A stretch of DNA of 64,000 bases from Rugamonas brunnea (GCF_014042345.1 NZ_JACEZT010000003.1:186001-250000), one strand, 5' to 3'. Shown: positions 1 to 8,520, numbered from the stretch's first letter. Numbers and translations are program-made. The notes: a model not told the origin generated them from the sequence alone.

Positions 1-626
1 CCCGCCAGCGCCACGCCGAAGCCATAGGTCATGGTCACCATCAGCGGCACGTTGACGCCGAACGCCTCCACCAGTTTCGGATTCTCCGTGCCGGCCCGCA
101 GGTAGGAGCCAAGCTTGGTTTTCTCGATCACGAACCACGTGCCCAAGCAGACGGCCAGCGACGCCACCACCACCCAGGCCCGGTAATTGGGCAGCACCAT
201 GAAGCCGAGGTCGGTGGCGCCGGCCAGCAGTTCCGGCACCTCGAACGGTTGGCCGGACACGCCGTAGAACGAGCGGAACACGCCTTCCACCATCAGCGTA
301 ATACCGAATGTCAGCAGCAAGCCGTACAGGTGGTCGAGCTTGTAGAGCCAGCGCAGCATGGTCTTCTCGATGATGATGCCGAACACGCCCACCAGGACGG
401 GCGCCAGCACCAGCATCACCCAGTAATTGAGGCCCAGGTAGGTCATGCCCATCCAGGCCAGGAAAGCGCCCATCATGTACAGCGCGCCGTGGGAAAAGTT
501 GATCACGTTCAGCAAGCCGAAGATGACCGCCAGGCCCAGCGACAGCATGGCGTAGAACGAGCCGTTGACCAGCCCCAGCAGCAACTGGCTCAGCATCGCG
601 GGCAGAGGAACGCCGAATATATCCAT
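1..626 (-). CDS. livH: Branched-chain amino-acid ABC transporter permease LivH (3' end beyond left edge)
   Basis: Inner-membrane permease of a HAAT-family (branched-chain amino-acid type) ABC importer. I translated the minus strand: it starts MDIFGVPLPAMLSQLLLGL at the ATG ending at 626 and runs off the left edge after 208 codons. It contains the LivH hallmark NVINFSHGALYMMGAF, followed by alternating hydrophobic helices; the family is usually about 290-310 residues, so roughly a third is missing. It lies 113 bases downstream of the substrate-binding protein gene and on the same strand as both ATPases. A LivM-type second permease would be expected next, outside the window. The true substrate (Leu/Ile/Val, urea, amides or aromatic acids) cannot be read from the sequence. 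Confidence 0.92.
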   Translation of the reverse strand, partial: MDIFGVPLPAMLSQLLLGLVNGSFYAMLSLGLAVIFGLLNVINFSHGALYMMGAFLAWMGMTYLGLNYWVMLVLAPVLVGVFGIIIEKTMLRWLYKLDHLYGLLLTFGITLMVEGVFRSFYGVSGQPFEVPELLAGATDLGFMVLPNYRAWVVVASLAVCLGTWFVIEKTKLGSYLRAGTENPKLVEAFGVNVPLMVTMTYGFGVALA

Positions 627-739
627 GAGATCACAGTCAAGTATCACCGCGCGCGGTGAGGGTGAACAGGGAAACGCCGCCGGCGCGGGGCCGGCGGCAC
701 ACAGCACGATGCGGGCGGGACGCCGCGCGCCCCGTTAGC

Positions 740-1948
740 TTATTTCCACAACGAGCACTTGGTCTCGGCCTTGGTCACGTAGGCCTGGGCGCCCGGCACC
801 ACGGCCGCCACCTTGTAGTAGTCCCATGGATACTTGGACTCGCCGGGCTTCTTCACTTCCATCAGGTACATATCGTGCACCATGCGGCCATCGGGACGGA
901 TCTCGCCGGCCTTGGTGTACATGTCGCTGATCTTGGTCGACTTCAGGCGCGCCATCACCTTGTCGGAATCATCCGTGCCGGCCGCCTTGACGGCCTTCAG
1001 GTAGGTGCTCACGGCCGAATAGTCGGCCGCCTGCAGGCTCGACGGTTCCTTCTTCATCTTCTCGAAGTAGCGCTTGGCCCAGACACGGGTTTCCGGATTC
1101 ATGTCCCAGTACCAGCTGTCGGTCAGGTACATGTTCTGGGTCAGGTTCAGGCCCAGCGAGTGGATGTCGTTGATGAACATCAGCAAGCCGGCCAGCTTCA
1201 TCTTCTTGGTGATGCCGAATTCGTTGGCGGCCTTGATCGAGTTGATGGCGTCGCCGCCGGCATTGGCCAGGCCCAGGATCTGCGCGCCCGACGATTGCGC
1301 CTGCAGCAGGAAGGACGAGAAATCGGACGCCGACAGCGGGTGCTTGACGCTGCCCAGCACCTTGCCGCCATTGGCCTTGACCACATCGGCCGTATCCTTT
1401 TCCAGCGACTGGCCGAACGCATAGTCGGCGGTCAGGAAATACCAGGTCTTGCCGCCCTGCTTGACGATGGCGCCGCCCGTGCCGCGCGCCAGCGCCACCG
1501 TGTCGTAGGCGTAGTGCACGGTGTAGGGCGTGCACTCCTCGTTCGTCAAACGGGCCGAGCCGGCGCCGATCGAGATGAACACTTTCTTCTTCTCGGCCGC
1601 GACCTTGGCCATGGCCAGGTTGGCGCCCGAGTTGGTGCCGCCGATCAGCAGGTCCACGCCCTGCTGGTCGAACCATTCACGCGCCTTGGAGGCGGCGATG
1701 TCGGCCTTGTTCTGGTGATCTGCGGAAATGAACTCGACCTTCTTGCCGGGGATAACCACACCGGCGTCGGCGATCGCCATCTTGATCGCTTCCGCGCCGC
1801 CGGGACCGTCGATGTCCGAATACAGGCCCGACATGTCGGTGATGAAACCGATCTTGATGGTATCGCCCGATACCTGGGCTTGCGCGGCATAGGACAGGCC
1901 CATGGCGCAGACGGTGGTGGCGGCGATGGCGATGGTCTTGAGTTTCAT
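740..1948 (-). CDS. Periplasmic branched-chain amino-acid-type substrate-binding protein
   Basis: Type I periplasmic binding protein (Peripla_BP_6/LivK-like), 402 residues. Residues 1-24 form a classic signal peptide ending in AQAQ. The mature start (VSGDTIKIGFITDMSGLYSD) is typical of HAAT binding proteins, and GGTNSGANLAMAKVA with FISIGAGSARLTNEEC belongs to the ligand-binding fold. It captures the ligand for the LivH/LivM permease. The gene sits between the ATPases (livG, livF) and livH rather than at the operon end, 47 bases downstream of livF. Members of this subfamily in betaproteobacteria are annotated with many different substrates, so I give no symbol. Confidence 0.9.
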   Translation of the reverse strand: MKLKTIAIAATTVCAMGLSYAAQAQVSGDTIKIGFITDMSGLYSDIDGPGGAEAIKMAIADAGVVIPGKKVEFISADHQNKADIAASKAREWFDQQGVDLLIGGTNSGANLAMAKVAAEKKKVFISIGAGSARLTNEECTPYTVHYAYDTVALARGTGGAIVKQGGKTWYFLTADYAFGQSLEKDTADVVKANGGKVLGSVKHPLSASDFSSFLLQAQSSGAQILGLANAGGDAINSIKAANEFGITKKMKLAGLLMFINDIHSLGLNLTQNMYLTDSWYWDMNPETRVWAKRYFEKMKKEPSSLQAADYSAVSTYLKAVKAAGTDDSDKVMARLKSTKISDMYTKAGEIRPDGRMVHDMYLMEVKKPGESKYPWDYYKVAAVVPGAQAYVTKAETKCSLWK

Positions 1949-1995
1949 ATTGTCTCCGTTCAGGATTGGTATTGTTAGTCAGCAGTACAGCAGCA

Positions 1996-2703
1996 CTACA
2001 CGCCCAGCAGCTCGGTCAATACCGGCATCTTGGCGCTCAATTCAGACGCAACAAAGGTTTCCACGATCTGCCCGTGTTCCATCACATAAAACCGGTCCGC
2101 TAGTGGCGCGGCGAAGCGGAAATTCTGTTCCACCATCACGATGGTGTAGCCCTTGGCCTTGAGCGTGGTGATCATGCGGGCCAGGCCCTGCACGATGACG
2201 GGCGCCAGGCCTTCCGAGATTTCATCGAGCAGCAGCAGCCGCGCGCCGGTGCGCAGGATGCGGGCGACGGCCAGCATCTGCTGCTCGCCGCCCGACAGCC
2301 GCGTGCCCTGGCTGTGCTTGCGCTCCTCCAGGTTGGGGAACATGGCATAAATCTCGGCCACCGACATGCCCGGCTGGCCCGTCGCCAGATGGGGCGGCAA
2401 CATCAGGTTTTCCTCGGTCGACAACGACGAGAAAATGCCGCGTTCCTCCGGGCAGTAGCCGACGCCCAGATGCGCGACTTTATGGGTAGGCAGGCCGATC
2501 GCCTCCACGCCGTTGACCTTGATCGAGCCCTTGCGTGCCCCCGTCAGGCCCATGATGGCGCGCATGGTCGTGGTACGGCCGGCGCCGTTGCGGCCCAGCA
2601 GCGTGACCACTTCGCCCGGCTGCACCTTCAGGTCCACGCTGTGCAGAATGTGGGATTCGCCGTACCAGGCATGCAGGTTCGATATTTCCAGAGCGGCCGT
2701 CAT
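1996..2703 (-). CDS. livF: ABC transporter ATP-binding protein LivF, Walker A Lys replaced by Arg
   Basis: Cytoplasmic ATPase of the transporter, 235 residues, the usual LivF length. Walker A reads GRNGAGRTTT at residues 37-46, so the nucleotide-binding lysine is Arg43 (codon CGT). The Q-loop region, the signature LSGGEQQMLAVARIL and Walker B LLLLDEISEGLAP are intact, followed by the H-loop region. The start ATG overlaps the stop of livG by one base (TGATG), so translation is probably coupled. The Lys-to-Arg change is conservative and could be a lineage feature of LivF rather than a defect, because everything else looks functional. Confidence 0.93.
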   Translation of the reverse strand: MTAALEISNLHAWYGESHILHSVDLKVQPGEVVTLLGRNGAGRTTTMRAIMGLTGARKGSIKVNGVEAIGLPTHKVAHLGVGYCPEERGIFSSLSTEENLMLPPHLATGQPGMSVAEIYAMFPNLEERKHSQGTRLSGGEQQMLAVARILRTGARLLLLDEISEGLAPVIVQGLARMITTLKAKGYTIVMVEQNFRFAAPLADRFYVMEHGQIVETFVASELSAKMPVLTELLGV

Positions 2704-3473
2704 CAGTGCGCTCCTTCCAGCACCGTCGCTTCGGTGCCCATATACGCTTCCATCACCTGCGGATTGCTCGAGACTTCCGCATAACTGCCCTCGGCCAACA
2801 TGGCGCCGCGCTGCAGGACGGAAATCTTGTCGCAGATGCCGGACACCACTTTCATGTTGTGCTCGACCATCAGGATGGTGCGGCCAGCCGACACTTTCTT
2901 GATCAGTTCCGTCACCCGGTGCACATCCTCGTGGCCCATGCCCTGGGTCGGTTCATCGAGCAGCATCAATTCCGGTTCCATGGCCAGCGTGGTGGCGATT
3001 TCCAGCGCCCGCTTGCGGCCGTAGGGCATATCGACCGTGATGGTGTCCGCGAATTCCGTCAAATCCACTTCCGCCAGCAATTCCATCGCGCGCGCGTTGA
3101 GCTTGGATAAGCTGCGTTCGCTTTGCCAGAAATTGAAGCTGGTGCCGAGCTGGCGTTGCAGGCCGATGCGCACGTTCTGCAGCACGGTCAGGTGGGGGAA
3201 AACTGCGGAAATCTGGAAGGAACGGATGACGCCCATGCGGGCGATCTGGGCTGGCTTGTCGGCCGTGATGTCCTTGCCGTTGAACAGGATCTGGCCGGAG
3301 GTGGGGACCAGGAATTTGGTGAGCAGGTTGAAGCACGTTGTCTTGCCTGCGCCATTGGGACCGATCAGCGCGTGGATATGACCGCGCTGGACCTTCAAAT
3401 TCACGTCATTAACAGCCGTGAATCCCTTGAACTCCTTGGTCAAATTCTTTGTTTCCAAGATAACGCTGGACAT
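2703..3473 (-). CDS. livG: ABC transporter ATP-binding protein LivG
   Basis: Second ATPase of the transporter, 256 residues. Walker A is the standard GPNGAGKTT near residue 40. The signature segment is the LivG-type MPYGRKRALEIATTLA, followed by Walker B LMLLDEPTQGM and the H-loop in ILMVEHNMKVV. It is the first gene of the minus-strand operon livG-livF-binding protein-livH. A good ribosome-binding site (AGGAGA) precedes the ATG, and a sigma-70-like promoter lies about 45 bases upstream. The pair with LivF forms the ATPase heterodimer on the cytoplasmic face. Confidence 0.94.
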   Translation of the reverse strand: MSSVILETKNLTKEFKGFTAVNDVNLKVQRGHIHALIGPNGAGKTTCFNLLTKFLVPTSGQILFNGKDITADKPAQIARMGVIRSFQISAVFPHLTVLQNVRIGLQRQLGTSFNFWQSERSLSKLNARAMELLAEVDLTEFADTITVDMPYGRKRALEIATTLAMEPELMLLDEPTQGMGHEDVHRVTELIKKVSAGRTILMVEHNMKVVSGICDKISVLQRGAMLAEGSYAEVSSNPQVMEAYMGTEATVLEGAH

Positions 3474-3516
3474 CCTGTCTCCTAGTTATTCTTTGCAAAC
3501 TACAAATTTTTTTTAG

Positions 3517-3545
3517 ATCATACACACTAACAATTTGGCTAACAA
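3517..3545 (-). promoter_or_regulatory. Predicted sigma-70 promoter of the liv operon
   Basis: On the minus strand a TTGTTA -35 element (3540-3545) is followed after 17 bases by a TATGAT -10 element (3517-3522). It lies in the AT-rich gap (3474-3622) between livG and the GMC oxidoreductase, about 44 bases upstream of the livG start. Spacing and both hexamers are good; no experimental evidence. Confidence 0.55.
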
Positions 3546-3622
3546 TACAGTATAAATACCATTGATTTTTGATCCATGCCTAGCAAATGTGCGGCAAAAA
3601 ACAGTTTAAAAAAACCATTCTT

Positions 3623-5254
3623 TTACCGGTTTTTCCAGGCTGAATGGATCAGTCCGGCTGCTTTCTCCGCAATCATCATAGTGGGAGAGTTGGTATTCCC
3701 GGAAGTAATATTCGGCATGATTGACGCATCTACCACACGCAAGCCGCGCACGCCGATCACCCGCAAGGCAGAATCAACGACGGCGGTGGCGTCATCGGCC
3801 CGTCCCATCTTGCAAGTGCCCACCGGATGGAAGATCGTGGTGCCGATGGCGCCCGCCGCCCGCGCCAGTTCTTCTTCGGTCCGGAAATCCAGCCCTGGCT
3901 TGAACTCCTCCGGCGCGAATGGCTGCAATGCAGGCGCGGCTACGATGCGGCGCGTCAGGGCCAATGCGGCTGCCGCTGTCTTACGGTCTTCCGCCGTGCT
4001 CAGGTAGTGCGGCGCGATGGCCGGCGCTGCATAGGAATCGGCCGAAACGATGCGCACCTGCCCGCGCGACGAGGGCCGCAAGTGGCACACACTGGCCGTG
4101 AACGCGGGAAACGCGTGCAAAGGCTCGCCAAATTTCTCCAGCGATAAAGGCTGGACATGGTATTCCAGGTCCGGCGTGGCCAGGCCGGGATCGGATTTGG
4201 CGAACGCACCCAGCTGCGACGGCGCCATCGACATGGGTCCGCTTTGCCGCAGCGCATATTCGAGCCCGATTTTCATCTTGCCGTACCAGGTGCTGGCTAT
4301 GGTGTTGAGGGTTTTCGCCCCCCTCACCTTGTACACCATGCGCAACTGCAAGTGGTCCTGCAGGTTCTCGCCCACGCCGGCCAGCTCGGCCACGGGGGCA
4401 ATGCCATGCGCGCGCAGCAGCCCCGCCGGCCCGATACCCGACAATTGCAAGATCTGTGGCGAGCCGATGGCACCGGCGGTCAGCAAAGTCTCGCGCCGGG
4501 CACGCGCGCTCCACGCCGTGCCGCCGCCCGTAAATTGCACGCCGCGGCAGACGGGGCCATGCTCGCTCTGCTCGATCAGCAAACGTTCCACGTGGCAGCC
4601 CGTCATGATGGTCAGGTTGGGCCGCGTCGCAACGGGCCGCAGGAACGCCTTGGACGCGTTCCACCGGATGCCCCGCTTCTGGTTCACGTCAAAATAGCCG
4701 CAGCCGGCATTGTCGCCGCCGTTGAAATCGTCCACCCTGGCAATGCCGGTCTGTTCTGCCGCGTCGCGAAAGGCATCAAGGATTTTCCACGACAGCCGCT
4801 GCTTTTCCACCCGCCATTCGCCGCCCGCGCCATGCACGGCCGAAGCGCCGCCATGGTAATCCTCGCTCTGCATAAACAAGGGCAACACCGCATCCCAGCG
4901 CCAGCCCGGGTCGCCGGTCACTTCGGCCCAACGGTCGTAGTCGCCGGCCTGGCCGCGCATATAAATCATGCCGTTGATGGAAGAACTGCCTCCCAGCACC
5001 TTGCCGCGAGGATAAATCAGGCTGCGTCCGCCGAGGCCGGCATCGGCTTCAGTCCGGTAGAGCCAATCCGTGCGCGGGTTGCCGATGCAATGCAAATAGC
5101 CAACCGGGATATGAATCCACACATAATCGTCCTTGCCGCCCGCCTCGATCAACAACACCTGGGCGTCCTTGTCGCGGCTGAGCCGGTTGGCCAGCACGCA
5201 ACCGGCCGAACCGGCGCCCACGATGATGTAGTCGTACTCTCCCGCTGATTCCAA
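3623..5254 (-). CDS. GMC-family FAD-dependent oxidoreductase (choline/alcohol dehydrogenase-like)
   Basis: FAD flavoenzyme oxidising an alcohol to an aldehyde or acid; the substrate is not readable. The N-terminal Rossmann motif YDYIIVGAGSAGC binds FAD, and GKVLGGSSSINGMIYMRGQ is the GMC signature. The C-terminal FHPVGTCKMG and SGNTNSPTMMIAEKAA supply the catalytic His and the His/Asn partner. I chose a TTG start (5252-5254) because GGAGG lies 7 bases upstream and the protein then begins just before the FAD motif (543 residues, normal length). A longer upstream frame (to 5341) overlaps the neighbour and adds unfamilial sequence. It is 40 bases downstream of the nitronate-monooxygenase-like gene, so probably co-transcribed. 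It is as close to generic GMC dehydrogenases as to BetA. Confidence 0.88.
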   Translation of the reverse strand: MESAGEYDYIIVGAGSAGCVLANRLSRDKDAQVLLIEAGGKDDYVWIHIPVGYLHCIGNPRTDWLYRTEADAGLGGRSLIYPRGKVLGGSSSINGMIYMRGQAGDYDRWAEVTGDPGWRWDAVLPLFMQSEDYHGGASAVHGAGGEWRVEKQRLSWKILDAFRDAAEQTGIARVDDFNGGDNAGCGYFDVNQKRGIRWNASKAFLRPVATRPNLTIMTGCHVERLLIEQSEHGPVCRGVQFTGGGTAWSARARRETLLTAGAIGSPQILQLSGIGPAGLLRAHGIAPVAELAGVGENLQDHLQLRMVYKVRGAKTLNTIASTWYGKMKIGLEYALRQSGPMSMAPSQLGAFAKSDPGLATPDLEYHVQPLSLEKFGEPLHAFPAFTASVCHLRPSSRGQVRIVSADSYAAPAIAPHYLSTAEDRKTAAAALALTRRIVAAPALQPFAPEEFKPGLDFRTEEELARAAGAIGTTIFHPVGTCKMGRADDATAVVDSALRVIGVRGLRVVDASIMPNITSGNTNSPTMMIAEKAAGLIHSAWKNR

Positions 5255-5294
5255 TGCCGTTCCTCCACAATAAAGTTGCGGCCACGACGGCTGA

Positions 5295-6332
5295 TCAAGC
5301 CGCCGCGATTTCCGCCAGCAAAGTCTGCACCAGTTGCGCAACTGCCATCGGACGCGCCCGTGCTACCCCCATGCCGCACCACAAGGACATGAATTCCGTA
5401 TCGCCACGCTTGGCCGCTTCAGCCCGGATGCTGCCGGTAAGCGCATTTTGCACAGGATAGGGTGGCACTTTTTGCTCAACGGACGCCATCATCTGCATGA
5501 AGCGGTTGTCCAGACCACGCGCATAACGGCCGGAAAAACTGCGCGTGAGCCGGGTCGGATGGTCGCCAGCCATCAACAAGCGCTGCTTGTATGCGGGATG
5601 GATACCCGATTCGTCCGTGACGAGGAACGCCGTGCCCATTTGCACCGCCTGGGCGCCGGCGTTAAGCGCGCGCTTGATGTCGGCGCCATCCATGATGCCG
5701 CCCGCCGCGATTACAGGAATACGCACGGACGCCGCCACTTGCGGTAACAGCTCAAAAGTGGTCAGTTTCGCCTCCGTTTGAGGACCGAGGAACGTGCCGC
5801 GATGGCCGCCCGCCTCCACGCCGGACGCGATCACGGCATCGGCGCCGCACTCCTGCCAAGCCAGCGCCTCGTCCACGGTGGTGATGGTGCCGATTACGAA
5901 AATACCGGCATCATGCAAACGCGCCACCTGCTGCGCGCTCAGGATGCCGAACGTGAAACTGGCGACGGCCGGTTTCAGCTCGATCAACGTTTCAAACTGG
6001 GCCGCGAAGTCCTCGCACCACTTGGCCGGCTTCGGCAATTCCGACCACCCCAAGGCCGACCATACCGGTTCCAGCATGGTGACAGCCGCTGCAACCTCGG
6101 CCGCATCGGGCGATGGCGTCTGCAAAACAAAGAAATTGAGACAGAAAGGACGGTCCGTCAGGCTACGGATCTGGGCAACCTGGGCACGCAGGCTATCTGG
6201 CGACAACAATGAACCGGCCAGCGATCCCAGCGCGCCCGCGTTCGATACGGCCGCCACCTGGGCCGGTGTGTTGGGACCGCCAGCCATCGGGCCCTGGATG
6301 ATGGGATGTGGAAAAAGTGTCCGTAAATCCAT
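5295..6332 (-). CDS. Nitronate monooxygenase / 2-nitropropane dioxygenase-family flavoprotein
   Basis: FMN-dependent TIM-barrel enzyme, 345 residues. It starts with the family motif PIIQGPMAGG and shows GADAVIASGVEAGGHRG, the phosphate-binding VIAAGGIMDGADIKRAL and GAQAVQMGTAFL. These are typical of class I nitronate monooxygenases, which oxidise propionate-3-nitronate or alkyl nitronates; related enzymes are enoyl-ACP reductases (FabK), so the exact reaction is uncertain. It is first in a two-gene unit with the GMC oxidoreductase. The DnaA-box region begins directly upstream, so its promoter must lie between the start and the first module. Confidence 0.88.
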   Translation of the reverse strand: MDLRTLFPHPIIQGPMAGGPNTPAQVAAVSNAGALGSLAGSLLSPDSLRAQVAQIRSLTDRPFCLNFFVLQTPSPDAAEVAAAVTMLEPVWSALGWSELPKPAKWCEDFAAQFETLIELKPAVASFTFGILSAQQVARLHDAGIFVIGTITTVDEALAWQECGADAVIASGVEAGGHRGTFLGPQTEAKLTTFELLPQVAASVRIPVIAAGGIMDGADIKRALNAGAQAVQMGTAFLVTDESGIHPAYKQRLLMAGDHPTRLTRSFSGRYARGLDNRFMQMMASVEQKVPPYPVQNALTGSIRAEAAKRGDTEFMSLWCGMGVARARPMAVAQLVQTLLAEIAAA

Positions 6333-6402
6333 GCATTTCCTCCTGAAACATCGTCCCGTGGTGGTTCATGCACAAAAAACCGGCAAATTCGGCCGTTTTT
6401 CT

Positions 6403-6625
6403 TGTGGATAAATCTCTGGATATCCACAGGCGCGAAATGTGAGTAAACAAACCGAAAGTCCGGCGCCGTTTTTTTATCCCAAAACAATGCGCCGGTCATA
6501 CAAGGTTTACGCGCCTGCTTATGCATCGCGCAAACGCTTGATTCTAATCCAAATTGCAGACTTATCCACAGAAACGTGTCTGCGTTAACAACTACTACTA
6601 TTTTTATATACGACTTTACAGTAAA
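6403..6625 (+). repeat. Origin-like module 1: DnaA boxes, trio repeats and AT-rich tract
   Basis: First of three related modules. It has a reverse DnaA box TGTGGATAA (6403-6411), 8 bases, then a forward box ATATCCACA (6420-6428). A weak box TTATCCCAA follows (6474-6482), and a perfect box TTATCCACA lies at 6562-6570. Downstream come CAA CTA CTA CTA (6589-6600) and an AT-rich run starting TTTTTATATA. A perfect DnaA box, a short spacer, CTA-type trinucleotides and an AT-rich tract is the known order of the bacterial origin unwinding element (DnaA-trio). No dnaA, dnaN or parAB lies within this window. Confidence 0.75.
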
Positions 6626-6991
6626 CCGAAGCCAACACAACGCGAAGAAAAATTAAACCCGGAAGTGGCAAACACAACGAGCGCGGCTCACGCCGCGCGA
6701 AACCAAACGCCTGGCTGGCTGACAACCCGAACTACCGGCCCTGAACTGTCATTGCCCACCAACGTTACACCTGAAAAATTGCCGCCACCATCACCCAGCG
6801 TGGAAACGTTGTGGTTTTTCAAATGAGGAAGGTGAGCATCGCGGTCCACTAACCAGCTATCCGCCGAGCCGACTACGCTGGCTGCTAACAATGCCAAACA
6901 CCTCGGGAAGTGATTTTGAGCAGAAAAGTCCGCCGTTCTGGACGGCTGAAGACTGGAAAGCAGCTAAAAACGGCCGTTTTCGCGATGTCTC
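6626..6991. other. Spacer between modules 1 and 2, no gene recognised
   Basis: About 365 bases without a credible coding region on either strand; the short open frames here lack a ribosome-binding site and resemble no family I know. It is less AT-rich than the modules. I see no full DnaA box, terminator or promoter in it. Confidence 0.5.
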
Positions 6992-7212
6992 TGTTGATAA
7001 CTTACTGGATATCCACAGGAAGAGTTGTGCGTAAGGACAATTTTGTCCAGAGGCCGTCATTTTATACAGAATTGCTCCTGAACTGATACAGCGATTATGC
7101 AAGCGCTTATCTACGTCGTAAACGGATGATTTTTAAGCCGTTAACCGACTTATCCACAGGAGTTTGCACGTTTACTATTACTACTATTTTGATATAAAAC
7201 TCTTGTAAACAG
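6992..7212 (+). repeat. Origin-like module 2
   Basis: Same order as module 1: reverse box TGTTGATAA (one mismatch, 6992-7000), 8 bases, forward box ATATCCACA (7009-7017). A degenerate box TTATACAGA (7062-7070) takes the place of the weak box, and a perfect TTATCCACA lies at 7150-7158. After 16 bases comes the clearest trio run, CTA TTA CTA CTA (7175-7186), then TTTTGATATAAAA. The upstream flank also shares CGGCCGTTTT with module 1. Confidence 0.75.
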
Positions 7213-7356
7213 CTAAAACGCAAAAGCCGCGGGCTGCTCAAAAAAAAATGCGCTGAAATCCGCCCTGGAAAACTGTGCTGCAAACGCCTGCTTCGCATCC
7301 AGGACCGCAAAGTTGAGCAAGAAACGGCTCTAATCGCGTCTCTGCTGGCGCTGTGT

Positions 7357-7585
7357 TGTGGATAAGCGCCTGCATATCCACAGGACGAGATGTGGGAAAA
7401 CGCGTCACTTGTGCACACGAAATTTTTTATCCCAAATTCATCCGTCGTAGATACAATGCTTGTGCAGCCGGTTTTCGGTACGCTAAGACCATGATTTTGT
7501 TATGGTTTGCCTACTTATCCACAGAAAAGTTCCGGTTTACTATCTACTATCAGGTTTATATATACATCTTTATATAAAACACTGA
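7357..7585 (+). repeat. Origin-like module 3
   Basis: Reverse box TGTGGATAA (7357-7365), 8 bases, forward box ATATCCACA (7374-7382), weak box TTATCCCAA (7427-7435), perfect box TTATCCACA (7515-7523). After 16 bases comes CTA T CTA CTA (7540-7549), then a long AT-rich tract to about 7581. The distance from second to last box is 132 bases, as in module 2 (132) and module 1 (133). The module ends about 60 bases before the nucleosidase start. Confidence 0.75.
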
Positions 7586-7644
7586 GCAACGATTCGCGGT
7601 GGAAAAAACGGACCTTGTCCACTTCGAAAAGCCATCACAGGACG

Positions 7645-8412
7645 ATGAATTCACAGAAAAGTATGCGTTTAGGCATCATCAGCGCGTTGGCTGAAGAACA
7701 GCACGGGCTGATAGAAGCCATAGAAGGGCCCTGCAAGCGCACGCACGGCATGCGGGACTACACGACAGGAAAGTTGTGGGAAATCGACGCTGTGTGCGTT
7801 TTATCGCGTATAGGCAAGGTTGCAGCGGCCATGACAGCCGCAATCCTTGTGGAAAAGTTCGAAGTTACGCACATTGTGTTCACGGGCGTGGCTGGAAGCG
7901 CCGATGCCGACGTCAATGTCGGGGATATCGTGGTGGCCGAATCGCTGATTCAGCATGATTTCGACGCCAGTCCCCTGTTTCCACGCTACCAGATCCCATT
8001 GACCGGTTTGTCGCACTTCGAAACGGATGTGAAACTGAGCGAGCGGATGGCTGGCGCTGGCCAGCAATTCATCGAGCATGGCCTGGCGAACGTGATCAGT
8101 CCGGAAACGGTACAGACATTCAAATTGAACAATCCGCGGTTGCACCGCGGCTTGATCGCCAGTGGCGACCAGTTCATCGGCAAGCCGGGCCAGGTCACGC
8201 AATTGAAAGCGGCTTTGCCCGCGTTGCTGGCGGTGGAAATGGAAGGCGCCGCCGTCGCGCAAGTATGTTTTGAGCTGGGCATCCCGTTTGCCGTGATTCG
8301 GACGATTTCCGACAAAGCCAATGAAGACGCAGCCACTGACTTCATGCATTTTGTTAAAACCGTCGCCTCCCCCTACGCCTTTGACATTCTCCAGCGCTTC
8401 TGCCGCGCATAA
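7645..8412 (+). CDS. mtnN: 5'-methylthioadenosine/S-adenosylhomocysteine nucleosidase
   Basis: Cytosolic enzyme cleaving adenine from MTA and S-adenosylhomocysteine, serving methionine salvage and the activated methyl cycle. The fold is clear: MRLGIISALAEEQ (acid-base Glu), SRIGKVAAAMTAA, TGVAGSADADVNVGDIVV, SGDQF, AVEMEGAAVAQVC (ribose-binding Glu) and RTISDKAN with the catalytic Asp. From the ATG at 7645 the product has 255 residues; an in-frame ATG at 7663 (249 residues) starts right at the conserved MRLGIIS and is also possible, and neither has a strong ribosome-binding site. It is transcribed away from the DnaA-box modules and convergent with putA. Confidence 0.9.
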   Translation: MNSQKSMRLGIISALAEEQHGLIEAIEGPCKRTHGMRDYTTGKLWEIDAVCVLSRIGKVAAAMTAAILVEKFEVTHIVFTGVAGSADADVNVGDIVVAESLIQHDFDASPLFPRYQIPLTGLSHFETDVKLSERMAGAGQQFIEHGLANVISPETVQTFKLNNPRLHRGLIASGDQFIGKPGQVTQLKAALPALLAVEMEGAAVAQVCFELGIPFAVIRTISDKANEDAATDFMHFVKTVASPYAFDILQRFCRA

Positions 8413-8417
8413 AAAAA

Positions 8418-8464
8418 CGGGGACGTAACGCCTTTGACTCAACATCAAAGGCGTTACGTCCCCG
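8418..8464 (-). terminator. 20-bp perfect inverted repeat, probable terminator of putA
   Basis: A perfect 20-bp stem (8418-8437 with 8445-8464) encloses a 7-base loop. On the minus strand it is followed by seven T residues (8411-8417), so it fits an intrinsic terminator for putA, which ends at 8521. On the plus strand it starts 5 bases after the nucleosidase stop but has no T tract, so it may only protect that transcript's 3' end. Confidence 0.75.
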
Positions 8465-8520
8465 AATCGGCGGTGCAGGCGGCCTGCGGGCCGCTTTTGC
8501 TCTTGCGCTTTTGCTCTTGT

